64,000 nt of DNA. It comes from Archilochus colubris (taxonomy: Eukaryota > Chordata > Aves > Apodiformes > Trochilidae). Within the stretch, counting starts at the first letter, position 1. Each line of letters starts with the position of its first letter. The notes beneath the pieces were generated by a model. That model searched no databases, was not told the origin of the DNA, and saw nothing but the letters and a program-made list of their open reading frames with translations. Position numbers and translations under genes: made by a program. The stretch lies in contig CM041090.1 in the NCBI GenBank assembly GCA_023079485.1, positions 9,112,519 through 9,176,518 on the forward strand, in the 5' to 3' direction. Of this stretch, positions 11,277 through 24,627 are shown in pieces.

Positions 11277-13440
11277 GATCCATATATAATATCTCATATA
11301 TGTGGACTGCTGCAAAATTTCAACTTGAGAATTTTTTAAATATTGTTGAAACATATTTATGACTATTTTTTCATACATGAGGTGTCCCATTAAATATGAC
11401 TGAGTGAGACTAAAATTCTCAATACTTGTCCTTCTACCACATTCAAATTCATGCTAGGTAAATGATGTGCAAGCAAAAGATTCCCAGAAAGTTGGTTCAT
11501 TACTTAAATATTTATTTACTACATAAGTTTATGTCCTCCAGAAATTACTTCCTAGACTAGATACAATCTAGAATTTATTTCAGTTAATTAACTTTTTCTT
11601 TCTAACTATTCAAAGATGGTCATGCCAAATGTCTTGTGTGCACACGCAGGTACTAGAGAGTGTCATTGGAGAATATGCTGAGAAATCCTCCCTTTTTCCC
11701 AAAATACTATGCTAACATGTGTGATTTTTTAAAAACATATATATATTATTTACAGCACCTGTCATACTCTGCCAGAGCATGTACTGAAGTGGTCTTCTCC
11801 CTTTGGAGACCATTGTTGTTTTATCCTGCAGCAAGAATCTCAGACATTGAGTTATAAGAGCATGCAGTCACTTTGTGTAGATCAAGCCATCAGTGTCTCC
11901 TGTGAGCCAGACACACAGGAATTCACAGGGAAGTTGCCCTTTGAAATTCATGAGAAAAGCAAAAAGAATTGTAAAAGGTAAGCAGGAAACCAAAAGAAGG
12001 GAGAGTAAATTAGACACAAACTTGTAATATACATATTGCAAGGAGTGGAAGAGGTGCTTCGTTATTAAAGGTATCAGCATGCAAACCCGTCTGCACAAGT
12101 GCTTTTTAATCCTTTTCTCTGACTGAAGCAACAACACCAGGACAAAAGGATTGCATTAGAGGGATCCCTCTCTCTCATCTTGACCTAATTGTAGCTTATT
12201 AGTAGAAATATTTGTAGGAATTATACTGATTTAAAGAAAAACAGGTTGAGTAATGCCATTTGTAACAGAGGGTGCTGTTAACCTGGCTACCATCTGGAAA
12301 TACAGTGGGTGTGCATAAACACTGTGAAGGACTGGAATCCCAGAAAGGTAAAGACAAGTTGAGCATTACCTGCCAGAAATTATGGAATGGAATTCAACAA
12401 GGAGAAAATGGGCTGCAAGATGCTACTTGTGGCACCTGAACCACTTCACCTGCTTTATGACTGAGGCTGAGAATCACTGTGCTTTCTTGGAAAAAGCTGA
12501 GGAACCACCCAGGCAAGGAAAGATAGAGCCAGGAGATTCATAACAACCCCTTTGAGAAAATGACAGGGATTAACCCAGAAACTCTCTAGGCTGGAACCAC
12601 ATTCCTTGTCAAATGAAGATCAGGGCTGGGAAAAGGAAGCAGATGAAATACAAGCGTCATGAGGAACTCTTCCTGTGTTTCTTCTCTGGAGATCTAACAT
12701 TTCTAGATCAAACCACCATTCCTCAGTTTAGTGAAGACCAGAAGGGAACAACGTATCCTTTCTAGTCACCTTACCAAGGCTGAACAAAAAGAGAAACAAC
12801 ATGAAAACTGACAAGAGAAATGAAAGGTTGTTCTATCATGTATGAATCATAAACATTCAAATGTCTTCCATTTGCACTGGAAGACAATGGTCTGCAGAAT
12901 GGTCTCCAGAAGACAAGCTTAAGAGAGGACAGGGTTCCTAGCACAGCTCTCAATACAGTACATGTGCTCCTTCTGATACCGCTTAATCTGTCTGAATACA
13001 TCCTTTAGGGAAAAGTCTTTCACTGAAAACTCAGACCATCAGCTATAATATATGTGCTGCTACAGTTAAATTTTAAAAACCTCACATATTGGCCCCAATG
13101 AATATATAACTGCTCAGGGATGTGCACATTTAAGATGGTTTATAACAATCTGTATCTAATTGGGTAAAAGAAGAAAAAAGAGCTACAGCAATCAATGGAT
13201 AAAAAACATGAAATGAAAGAAAAGGTAATATTGACTCTTCGTAACTCACTAAAATTTATACCTCTTGAAATAATAATTAAAAAAAATTAATTGACAAGCC
13301 CTCTTTAGCTCTGTATTTGTATCAAATTTCTTCCCTCTGTACCTGAATGTTGAATATTGCAGGCAGCTTTATGTCTGAGCTTCAGAAGGAAGTTGAAATA
13401 ATGGAAAATACCTAGAGGTAGAAAAGGACAAAGTGTTTTC
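11277..13440. other. Non-coding stretch, nothing recognised
   Basis: Unique AT-rich DNA. The longest frame is 89 codons (11868-12137, minus). No repeat or RNA gene is visible. Confidence 0.55.
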
Positions 13441-13521
13441 TAATGGTTACAGGAAAAATAATCTGTGAACTAGGATTCTTGCATTCGATTCCTGATTTTA
13501 TCAGAGACTGGCTTAAGAGGC
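13441..13521 (+). mobile_element. Ancient tRNA-derived SINE relic, MIR-like
   Basis: The stretch has an A-box-side word TGGTTA at 13444-13449 and a B box TTCGATTCC at 13484-13492, 40 bases apart. In the MIR SINE head the same two words (TGGTTA, TTCGAATCC) lie 38 bases apart. The intervening CTAGGATTCTTGCA resembles the MIR segment before its B box. After the B box, 21 bases ending GACTGGCT (13493-13513) align to the MIR continuation with about 11 identities, and most mismatches are transitions as expected of old decayed DNA. The arms do not fold into a tRNA, so it is not a functional tRNA gene. Only the 5' tRNA-like third is readable; the central and tail parts are lost or unrecognisable. Confidence 0.5.
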
Positions 13522-16500
13522 ATTCAGCTTAGATGTTCCAACAGCTAAAAAGATGCTCAGCCAGAGCAAGATGATTCAGAGTGCCAGTTAGGAACCTGGC
13601 TCCTAAGTCATTCAGCAAAAAGATTTTCTTGGAATATATGCATTTCCGGGCTCCCAAAATAGTCCATGGAGACTGATAAGCTGCTTTTAAGAATGAGTCA
13701 TAACAAAAACACCAGGCAGTTATTCCTGTAAGTGCACCCTGGAGGACCTCATCTCTCACTGTCCATTAGGGAAAAAGTGCATAAGAAGCATCACTGAGTT
13801 ACCTGGCCTCAGTTCAGTCCTAAGAAAACTGGTCCCTCCACATCTCATGCCAAAGCTCAGCCAGATAAGGACCTTGTCAGGTGCAGGACTGAACACCCAC
13901 CTGATCCCCAGCTGCTCTGATTGCTCAGGTGGCCTCTGCTGGCTGAGGCTGAGGTGAGCATGGAAAGGAGACAGCTCTCTGCACACAGGGCCACCAAGTA
14001 AAGGAATGTGACACCATTCTGAATCTCAACTGCTTTTCTCCATGAGTGATAGGAATGGGCTTGACTCAAAACACCTGACCCAGTCCCATTTTAGCTTGGC
14101 TGCCCAGAACTGTGCAGGCAAGAATCATGGGGACATAAAGAATAACCCTGAAGGAACCTAACTCTCTAGCTCAGCATGGCAATCACTGGTAACAGGGAAG
14201 CATGGAGTTCCCACTGAAGAAAATTTCTGACATTAATACAGTTTTAGAAAACCATCCACAAGAATAGAAGAAAGCATCTCAAGACTAGATCATGACTGTT
14301 GTAACTAAACTGTCCTAGCAGTTACCTGGAGATGTACTGGGATGGGTGTCTCTTCAGTACCAGTTTTTGAGAAAAAACACTGAACACACAGGGGGACCTA
14401 ATGTAAAAGAACACTTAGAAACCAGAATTAACAGGCACAACTCCTATTTTCTATTGACATGAAGCTACCATTTCAGTCTATCCCATACTTTTGAACTGTG
14501 GCTTTAATAGTCTGGATTTCTTCTGATTCCAACTGACTTTCCTGCTCAGTGACACCGTCCACTCCTCTGAGCTCATCTACTGCAGTTACAAATATCTCAG
14601 AATAAGGATTTCAGCCTCATGTCCTTTCTAAACTGTGCACTTCAATTTCTCAACCACTGCCATATGGGAAGGCTTCAAAAGCAGAATCTGCATCTGCATC
14701 CCCACAGCTGCCCTGCTTGTGCTGCTCCAAGAGCTGAGCCTGAGCTGCACCATCCCAGCTGCCACTTCAGGGGCCTCGGCTGCTTCACTGCTGCATTCTG
14801 GGCACACACTCTCTAGAGCTGCATATAAAAAAGTATGTTTGGTAATGCCATGTTATTTATTTTCAAAAGCTGCACTGACTTGCACGCATATTTCCCGTGC
14901 TCTGAAAGTATCAGAAGCACTTAATTCCCATTAATTCCCATGCTTTGGTTTCTAGTAGAAACTGTTTCACAATCCTATGAAAAGCAGCATTTAAGAATAT
15001 TTGGGGTTTTATTTACAAAATCAGTAATCTTTTCTTAATTTCAAATTTTTATGCACCAAATCTGTGCAACTGATTATTTTTTTTTCATTAATTATCTCCT
15101 TTTGCTGCTAACAGCTTAAAATTGGGTCACGAAACCAAAACTTCTTTCTGAGCAGTGAATCCTTCCAGACTGAAAAACTCTAGATGTCAATAAAGCAGTG
15201 CTGATGTTAATATGGATATACTGTATCTTCAGTGCAGTTAGCCTACAGTCTGGAAACATCTTGATACATCCTCTTTGAAAGACATGTACATATGTTTTGT
15301 TATAATTAAGAAAAGCAGCTAGAATCCAAAATACTGATGGATATTTTTCAATAAATTAGAAAATAGGGAAAAAACCCCAAAGCCCAAACAGTTAAAAAGA
15401 CAAAAATGTTAATCTTGAACTGCTTGAGCTCTTGAATACACAAACTAATTATGGAAAAATCTGACAGATAAACCTAGGTAAGATGACATGACTTAATTTC
15501 TTTTTCTGGGGAAGAAAAGGAAAGGGGGAAACTATTATGGTTTTGAAATCACAACTGAATGAACTCACTTTCATTTTCTGACCTATTCATTTCTCAGTAC
15601 TTATTTTTATAGCTCATGTTATGAAGTTGTGTAATGATAATTTATAGGTAGGTCAACAGAACCAGGCAGACAACACTTAACATGATCCTTACCATTCCAG
15701 TCCACAAATCCAACAGCCTATATTGCCTCTCCTCTCACTATTCTGTTTGAACTTTCATCAAAGAAATGTGCAATGAAAGGAAACATATGGACAAAAATAT
15801 GAAAAAAGGGGGAGAAAGGGCATACTTTTATATAGTTAGTTCACAAAGTTTTCTAAAAGCCCAAGCAGCAACAAACAAGGATACTGCATTCCAAAAGCAG
15901 CTGAGAGACTGCCCATAAGATAGGTGTTTATTTTCTCTGAGTTTATGTCTAGGACTTGGGGTTCAGCATTTAGCAGCTCATCGTCAAGCTTCCAAAATGA
16001 TGCAAGTGTGGCATGCCCAGACAAAAACACCCACACCAGAGGCAAAATGTGGTTCCTGTGTATAAGAAATTCTATTTTCAGCTATTGAGTTACCTAAAAA
16101 TAAACTTCTACTCAAATGCAAGTCTCCTTTGGTCCATTTTATTATCACTGTTAAAATACCAAGTACAATTTTGATTTGCAAGAACTATTCCTACTCTAGC
16201 AGTGTCAGGTGGCTATGTTCCAATATCCTGTGAATACACTTTACATTCTTCTAAAGAACTGGGCATTTTCTAAAGGACAGTATTTTATATTTTGAAAAAT
16301 ATCCCTCAGCATTTTTCTGCCAGCTGAAGCATCCAAAGTGTCTGCCCTCAAAAAAGATTCAGTGTTTTTGGCAGCATTTGTAATCTAGTCTGTTTTTTCC
16401 AATCCAGAAACATTTTCTTTGCCAGACAGTCATCTGAAATAATGTTCTTACACAGAAAATACATGTTCAGTATGTTTTGCATTTATACACTGTGAAGAGG

Positions 16501-18087
16501 GCAGTAGACAAGAAGTTCTGAGGTCCTAGAGGCTGGCACCAGATTACAAGGGCAATTACTTTCATTTCAGATTGAAAGTGAAGGCACTGGAAGATGGCAA
16601 AGATGACAATAAAGCACTGGGATTTCTAGGACCATGATTAGGACAACAGCACTCCCAGGATTGCAGTCATGGGGCAGTGATGCTAAGGAGAGCTTTCCAC
16701 TTACCCTGTGGGCAAGGCTGGGATAAAAACTCAGCCACTCCCTGTGAGGAGAGAGAGGGCAGAGAGCAGGTTTGTGATGTCCAGCCCTGGGGCAGCTGTG
16801 TCCTGGCTATGGAAGGGTCATACCCACCCCAGGTATTTCCAAGGTGAACGTGCAGAGGGATTGCAAACAGCACAGCAATTCTGATGATGTGATAGAAACC
16901 TCTACATTTAAATAATAAATGTTTCCCTCCCTGCTCTATGGGACTTTCCAGACTGTTTTTTATTAGAACAGTGAGCTTGCCTTACATTGCAGATTATAGA
17001 TCCCCTTGCTCAATTTATGAACAGGCAACAAACAAAATAGGATTTGGAATCTACTGTGACCTCACACACCACAGTTTGCATTTCTTTATAAAAAGAAACA
17101 ATTTCAAAGAATTTAAGTATAAGAAAAAATTTTCAGATGATAAAGCACCAAAGGCATGATGAGATATATTAGAATGTGAGACTGTCTGATAAATTTAGCT
17201 GTCCCCCAGCTGCCTGTTCCATTCTGCTGACAGAGGTCATCACCCTCTCAGCAGAGCAGGGATGCAAATCATTCTGTATCTTCTTCTCTGTGAGCACAGA
17301 TAGCTCTGCTTAGGCTGCTCTTCTTTGGCAGGGTTAGCTCACATCCTGCCTTTTGTAAAAAAATGATTAAAGGTTGTGTAATCACTATACACCACCAGAT
17401 ACCAATTTTGCCCCTCATTCCAGAGGAGGTTGAAATGCAGGGCCAGTAACTTGCAGAATAATCTGTCTAAAACATCACCACATTCAAATTAAATGAAAAT
17501 CTTGCACCATTATGACAACTCTAATATTCAGAACTAATATTTTTTCCTGGGTTAGCCTTTCCTTTTAAGTTTCATGAGGGCCTTGTTTTAGTCCATCCTT
17601 CTCTCTTCCTGCTAAAAAAAAAAATAGTTTTCTGGGGATATACAAACACTACTGAAATTAAATACATATATTTCCCACTGACATCTACTTGAGTTGTCGG
17701 GTTTTTTGTTTTCTTTTTGATTTTTAGTGCTGGGGAATTTTTTTGCACTAAAATATGATCTCAGAATTTAAAGAACTCATTAATCATGCTCCAGAGTCTC
17801 AGAGGGTAAAGTCCATATTTTCCTAGAAAGATTTCCTGGTAGAAAATTTCCTAGTTGAAATTTTTTCCAAATTTTCACAGGGAGCCTGGCCTTTTTTCAG
17901 AAACCAACCTATTTTTTCTCATGTTGTGGTATAAAAAGTGACATAAAATGTCAGTGTGTGCTCTTCAAGAAAATCAACTACCCACAGTTATCTCAATCAT
18001 TATCAAAAAATCATCTTCTTTGCGTATTTTTATGAAGCCCTGAAGACTTTTGCTTTCCTTCTGTGAAAATATCTGACATGCCATACT
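13522..18087. other. Non-coding stretch, nothing firm recognised
   Basis: Unique DNA. A GC-richer patch at 14690-14830 includes part of a 99-codon frame (14635-14934) with no known domain. A perfect 10-bp tandem repeat (TTAATTCCCA twice) lies at 14921-14940. Poly-T and poly-A runs occur at about 15078 and 17616. No gene is supported. Confidence 0.5.
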
Positions 18088-18110
18088 GTATATTATGCAT
18101 AATAATATAC
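18088..18110. repeat. AT-rich near-perfect palindrome
   Basis: The core TATTATGCATAATA (18091-18104) is a perfect 14-bp palindrome. With one skipped base the symmetry extends to 23 bp, from GTATATT on the left to AATATAC on the right. It could extrude as a small hairpin. No function is implied. Confidence 0.7.
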
Positions 18111-19464
18111 AAATAATCAATAATAAATAGATAATCAAATGGTCCCAAGCATGCATGTTGCCAAAGGTCTGTCCAGAAGACAGCTGATAGAAAGGCAGGA
18201 TTTTCATGTGTACTCACAAGAAATGTTCACCATCATGTGAGCACAGTGAGGATGCCATCCCCACAGCCAAGGAGCAGATCCGGTGCCTGTGCAAACACAG
18301 TTCCAACACACAGAGTTGCAAACAGCAGTCTTTGAAGTGACAAAGAAGCAGCAGCAAAACAGACTTGGACCAGTCAAGCACATTTTCAGCATCACAAAAC
18401 TGACAAGGAAAGATCATCCTGAGCTCAGCCTGCGCAGGCATCAGATGAAGGCCAAGGATGGCAACTGGAGATGCTCTGCACTTTCAAGCAGTCTTCAGAG
18501 CAGCAAGGGGCTCAGCCCTGTGGAATCATCTGCCAGGGTGATCAACCTGTACCCAGGCATAGTTTCTCCTGGAAAAGCATGGGGTGAAGAGCCTCTACGA
18601 CCACAATCCCTGCTGCCAGGGCATCAGCTCTAAGTGCACAAAGCCACACACAGAAGATCTGTAGAGCATTGCTCAGGAAAGAACTTTTTAGACTCTTGCA
18701 GCCTGCTGCCCATTTGTGCTTTTATTCCGTTTCCCATTTTACATGTCATCCTCTGAAAAAGCTGACTCTCAACTTTTCAGTTCCTTAGACATCACCTACT
18801 TATCACACTTTCAGCATGTTTTCTCCAGTGCCTTCATTTAGTAACACATTTTCCCATCTTAGGGGTCTTTTGCACTACTTTCTGTTTTTGTTTGCTTTGG
18901 TTTGGTTTGTTCTTTCTCCCAGGTCACCTGTTCTAGGCTCTGAAACAGTCTTTTTCATTTTTTTCTCTTCTACATATTGTTATATCTGAAAGAGTATTTT
19001 TGAGATCCCCAGATATTTCCTATGATCTCCTGAGTCCTCCTTCCCTTTCTGAGATCCTGCCAAAGGCAACAGAGTGGTCACTGGACTTAAAGGATCAGTC
19101 ACACTGCACAACGTTTTTGTTAAATAAATTTTCTTTAAAAATAGCCTGCCCAGATCTATTTGTGACAGTAGCCTGTTATTTTTAGGCTCCTGATTTAATA
19201 ATAAGAAAAACAAAGCCCAGCTAAATTCTCCATCTGATTGTTAAACCAGTAATGTGAAAGAGCATTTCCTTCTCTAGTGACAACTGAATTGATTTCTAAC
19301 TTTTTTAAATTTCACTTTTGGCTTCAATACTTGGATAATGTTTTGTTTGTGCCTTAAAGCTTGCTTACCAGGCAGTTTCTCTCCAAACACTGACCACTAC
19401 AGTAGTTCAGCAATATACGCTTGAGAAGTCAGATTTACTGACTAATCAGAATATCAGACATCAG
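18111..19464. other. Non-coding stretch, nothing firm recognised
   Basis: It includes a 116-codon frame at 18283-18633 (+) in a locally GC-richer patch. The frame has no domain, signal or repeat pattern that I recognise, and competing minus-strand frames overlap it. It most likely occurred by chance. A short GGTTT run lies at 18897-18909. Confidence 0.5.
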
Positions 19465-19524
19465 AGAAAAAAAAAAACAACACAAAACCAACCAACCAAA
19501 CAAACAAAAAAAGCCCCCCAAAAA
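19465..19524. repeat. A-rich/CAAA low-complexity tract
   Basis: A run of A followed by AACC and AAAC units, then AAAAAAAGCCCCCC. It is of the CAAA type and has no retroposon body next to it. Confidence 0.85.
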
Positions 19525-22500
19525 TGCAAACAGTCCTTTTTAACCAAAGAAAGAAGCACAGGAAATAACTTAATGTGATATCACTTGCCGAAGAAGTAAT
19601 AGTAAAAAAAAGATATAGCTAGTGGGTGAACATCTCCAGCTACATACATCTGCATAGAAAAACCATAATTTTATTTAAAAAACATAATTTTACTGTAGAA
19701 CTAATTTTAATGCAATGCACCTTAGTTGCTTAGTTCTCTAATATATTGTCACATGCAAGTCCTTGTTCTTCTTAATCACATTTGCATGGTAAGTAGCCCC
19801 TGGGAGGCCACAGGTAAGCTTTTCTTCAGTCCATGTAACCACCTTTTTATGACTTTATTCATAAGCATTGTTCAAAATTAAGAGACTCTGTCTTTCTCCA
19901 CATGCTGGAACATTGTAGCATTAATCCTAAATTGCTTCAAATACATGTTGTAAAATGTTCTGCATCTGTGTGGTTTCTATAGTTCAAATTTGCAGGTGTG
20001 TTTCCATATTACAAATGGCAGACTCTAATAAATGCAGTGACTGTAAGTCTAGGCAACAGACAGGCTTTTACTAATTTTGAGCATTACATTATTTATATGC
20101 ATCCAGCATGACTGCAGGAAGGAAAGTGTGGCATATCAGTAAATGAAACACTGAGCTCTGCGTTATCTGGGTGCAAGGCTATGGACAGCCTAAACACAGG
20201 ACTATGAACTGCAAAATCTGGGGAAAGACTCCATGCTATTCCTTCCATCCTTACCCTATGCTATCAGACTGCAGCACTGAAAGCAGCTACACACTGATAT
20301 GCACTGAAGTTTGTCCTGGTACTGAGGGAGCAGAGGATCTGAAGAGGTCATGGCTGAAAAGCCCATGCTTGCAGTCAGCACTGGAACAGCTGTCCTGAGA
20401 TGTCATTGCAGAATACCAGACTCAGTGAGAAATTCAACAACTCAAACATTTGGCAACAAAGGCAGCTACATGCACCAGCACTACTTAAACTATATCCTGT
20501 AAATGGCAGACAGAAGAGGAAGGCAGGCAGGAAGGCAGGAAAGAGCCCATTTGGAAATAGTTCTGAATTTACAGAGAAGAAAACACTAAACAAACAAACA
20601 AAAAGATCAAAAAATAAAAGAACCTTAAAAATCTAAGGTCTAACTTCAGCATAATATGACAGGTTGGTTCCTGAGAGTTCAGGTTCAGATACCTAATCCA
20701 CCATATGAAACATGCTCTGACCAAGTTCTTACATAGTGAAGTGTTGTCATCCAATTAAATGGACCAATGCTTCATGGGGAGTTCCATCTAGGAAGAAAAA
20801 ACCTCAGAAAGTAGAATGGGAATAATCCCATTTTCAGGAGGTGATTAGCATGCCCAGGAAATAATACATAACTCTATAAAAAGCTGAGTTTAGTGTGAAA
20901 ATATATAGAATTTTTCTTGTCAGTTCAGTAAACCAAAACCAGTTTCATTCTTCAACACTGAAATACGCAATTTCAATTAAAAAACAAAAATCATTAGAAA
21001 ATGTTATTTCTGCATACCCATTTTGGGACATCTCATTGGAAGCAGAAAGAAAATTTCTGTTTCAATTACTTGATCTGAAAAGGATTGGAATTAAGCAATG
21101 AAATGCTAACATTGCCTTCTGGGTGAGCATTCCAATATTCATCAAGTCTAGAAAAAAAGTGCTTCCTTTTTAAGGAAATATCACATACAAGTAAGCAAGG
21201 GTTGTAGAGACTCTCACATCTGACATGACACCCCTGATACTTAGTGACAATTGGGTTGTGAACTTCTGAGTGTGCTTACATAAATCAGTGTTGTTCAAAA
21301 GCCAGAAACATCTTTGTGCAATTATTATTCTCCTTTTCTCAAAAATAAAGTTATTGTCCAGAATTTTTAAAGACATGTTATCTCAATGCTTTGAAACACA
21401 GATAAGTTACCTTGGAGCAGGTGAAGGATGGCAGCACTCTCCACACTATTTCCTCATGTGACACTGAATCATAAACATGTGATTATTTATTTCTCTTTTG
21501 AAGGGTAAAGTCTTGGAAATTTACTGGGGAATTAGATTGTGCAAACAAGCAGAACAGCTGACCCGTAGTAGTGCTTCCCAGCAGTAAATTTTTCTATTTC
21601 TATAATTTCTAATATTTCTATTATTTTCTCTTAATAAGTAATAATTAGAAAAATACCAATGTTTTTTTCAGGTGCTTCTACCTCAAATATTATAGCTAAT
21701 ATGCTTTCAATGACTGCTGAACAATCCCAAGCCCAGGCAGCCCTAAATAAACAAGAGCACAATTTTGTTATTTCAGTTGAGAAGAGCGTGAAGAGGTGAA
21801 AGATATATTTGGAGACAAGTGAGAGTTCATCAAGATACAAAAGAACTTCTTGGAGGTTTTATTTAACTTGTTTATTACGACTGGAATTCATCTCAGCACA
21901 AAACTTTCTGTGACTTGCTAGAAGAAGTTTTCAGTTAAATGCAGAACATCTGTCCTCTCCTGCAGCTGCACTAAACAACATCATAGCATCCTACCCAAAA
22001 GGGGCTGTTCAGCTGGATGCAGTCTGGGGGATAGGAGGAACTATCCAGCACTACAAACTGGGATTATCAGTCTAATTCATTTCCTTAAATGGGTTATTAA
22101 TACTCCAAAGTATAATTTCTCATGGAATTAGCAAATTAGAAATCATGACACTTCTGAACAGGCACATACCTGATCCCAGCCCAAGGTACTAAAAACCTCC
22201 TCAGCTACTATTTATTGTGATAGCTCACAATATCATAATATCATATAATTTATTCACCTCAGCACCCAGAGAACTGGCTGGGGCCTTAGCCTATTCATCT
22301 GGAATTTAGAAAGAGACATCTGTCTCTCTCTTTGCATGAATTGAACCACCTCCTTGAGACTATTTCTGCTCTCTCTGTGCACATACTTTAACCAGAATAA
22401 GCTTTCAATTTCTCAGTTTATTATAGCCAGAGCACCTTCTTACGAAGCTCTCTGAAGCAGAGAGAGAAAAGCAGAATGCACAGTGCCTTACTGCTTTGCA

Positions 22501-24627
22501 AATCCTGAATTCTTTCCTTAGTCCTGATGGGATAGTGAGACTGACAATGTGATGCAATGATCATAAATCTATTCTGTTGTTGGATTTGGTACAGTTTGTT
22601 ATGCTGGCTATTTGAGGGGGAGCTGCAGAGTGTTCAGTTTTACATTTGTCTACTTAAAGATTTCAAATTCCTAAAATAAGGATGTTTTGATTGCTGAAGC
22701 ATATATGTCTGTATGAATATAGATAAATGACAAAGCTTCCAAGCAGCTTCCACTCCCCCCTCTCCACAATCCTCCTCCCATGACACACACAAAAACAAAA
22801 AAAAAGAGTTACATGGAAAAGAAAGAAAAGGATAAGGGGAAGAATAAGGAAGTGCCAATAAAAATAGGGAGAGACAGGGAGTAATACTGTGATATCCTGT
22901 CAAATAAATGCTTAGACAGAGCATGTGATTATCTGTATTTTAAGTACAATTTTAATTGGAATTCCTTCAGGGTATTAATATAAAGGATAAAGATCCTAAG
23001 GCTATCCAGTTACTTGAGAGTCCAAAAATTTAGATTAGAAGTAAGATTCAGTTCTTAAAATAATGAGCATAAATACCCAACATATTACCTAAGCTTACCT
23101 TAGTATCACTAAGTATTTGTTTCTTTGCCTGTTTCTAAAATAAATACTGCAATTTAAATGAGAATTAGTCAGGGTAGTGTTTGTTGAATTTTTTCCCTGG
23201 AAACATGAATTCACAACACTACTGCTAGTTTTACAACCTGTTCATCAGTTAGATATGACATCTAGGGCATCTCTAAGTCACGTTCAGTAAATTTATAAAG
23301 CAGTTGTTTCACAAATTAATCACAGTCCTTAATTTTATCACATCTTTGTGTATTTAACAGTCTGAATACAGTAAGCACTCAATGTGGTAGCTATTATGCA
23401 GAAAATCCCAAGAAAAATATTTTTAATCCCAAGGATTGTTGTGAAAATGCCAGCTGCTAGTACAGTGGTGTTAACAGTTTTCCCTGCACTAGGCTGGAGT
23501 TTGTCATTCAGGAACAAGTCAACATGGGAGAAGAGAGGTCCCTACCAGAACTCCAGTGTGCACAAAGAAATGTTCACTTTGGGTGGCAAGCTATGCTTCC
23601 CCATAGGATATCTGTGATGTTATACAGACACTTTGGGCACCATCTCAAAAGAATTGAACCCATCTGTTTTCAAGCTGCCTTCTGACCCAGGCAAAACCAT
23701 TGTGGAACTGATCCAAAAATCAGAACCTGCAGTGTTACTTTGAGTTTTGAAAAAGAGGGGTTAGAGGCAGAAAAATTACATTGTTTTCTTTCTAAAACCA
23801 GACAAAGAGGGTTTTATGGGCAGTTTCTTGATCCTTGTTCCCAAAGATAGTCCTCCATTTTGGTGTGTTGTATTTTCCTTTTTTTTTCTCAGTTTAATTA
23901 TTCCTCCATCCTCCTGATGTTTTGCTTAAAAACTACTTTTAAGTATACAAACTATAACCATAAGTGCATTCTGACATGGTCACTCTAAAAGCCCATGTAA
24001 CTTCTCAGTAATAGTTCTGAAAGCAAGAAAACAGGGGAAATAAGGACACAGCATTCAAGGCAAGATTCCTCTAAAGCTCTCTCTTTCCCAGCTAGGTGTG
24101 ATATTGTTTATGAAACAGCAGGCGGATACTTATTTTCTGGCTTCCAGCACTCTGTCTGCCCTGGGAAATTTAATCTAACTAACAGTAGGCAAAAATATTA
24201 TACTTTGACCAGACTTCACATACCGTGAAGAGAGAAAGGGCTGGGACATATCTATTTTTAACCAAAAAGTTTCTAAAACTGAATCACTTTTGTGTTCCTG
24301 CTCAGTAAAGAAAATAGAAAGATATTACTTTTTGTGGAAGGCCACACAAAATTAAAAGTCTGTTGGAATTTGATTGGAAAGAAAAAAACAACAACATAGC
24401 AATAGTACACCCAAAAGCCGATTCAAAACATAATAAATCTTTTTTTCTCTTTTATTTTTCCTTTTTATTTTTGAACAGTAAGGAGTGTCATATTCTAACC
24501 TTTTGCCTGAAGAAGCTCAAAGTGACTCATAGCCCTTATCCCAAGTATGGACATTTTAAGAGAAAGGATTAGCTAAGAGAATGAGGGCAATTTGACTTTA
24601 CACTGCTTTTCCTGTCAGTTAAGAAAC
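19525..24627. other. Non-coding stretch with two tiny microsatellites
   Basis: About 5 kb of apparently unique AT-rich DNA. It contains a GGCA/GGAA purine-rich run at 20518-20542 and an (AAAC)n run at 20588-20604. The longest frame is 94 codons (22640-22924, minus). No gene or transposon is recognised. Confidence 0.55.

Noticed and set aside
14635..14934. GC-richer patch as an LTR U5 or small exon, with a similar patch at 9695-9892
   Set aside because: No TG...CA boundaries, target duplications or consistent splice sites; no shared block with the recognised LTRs.
18283..18633. Open frame of 116 codons in a GC-richer patch
   Set aside because: No recognisable domain; overlapping minus-strand frames of similar length; no splice or promoter evidence.
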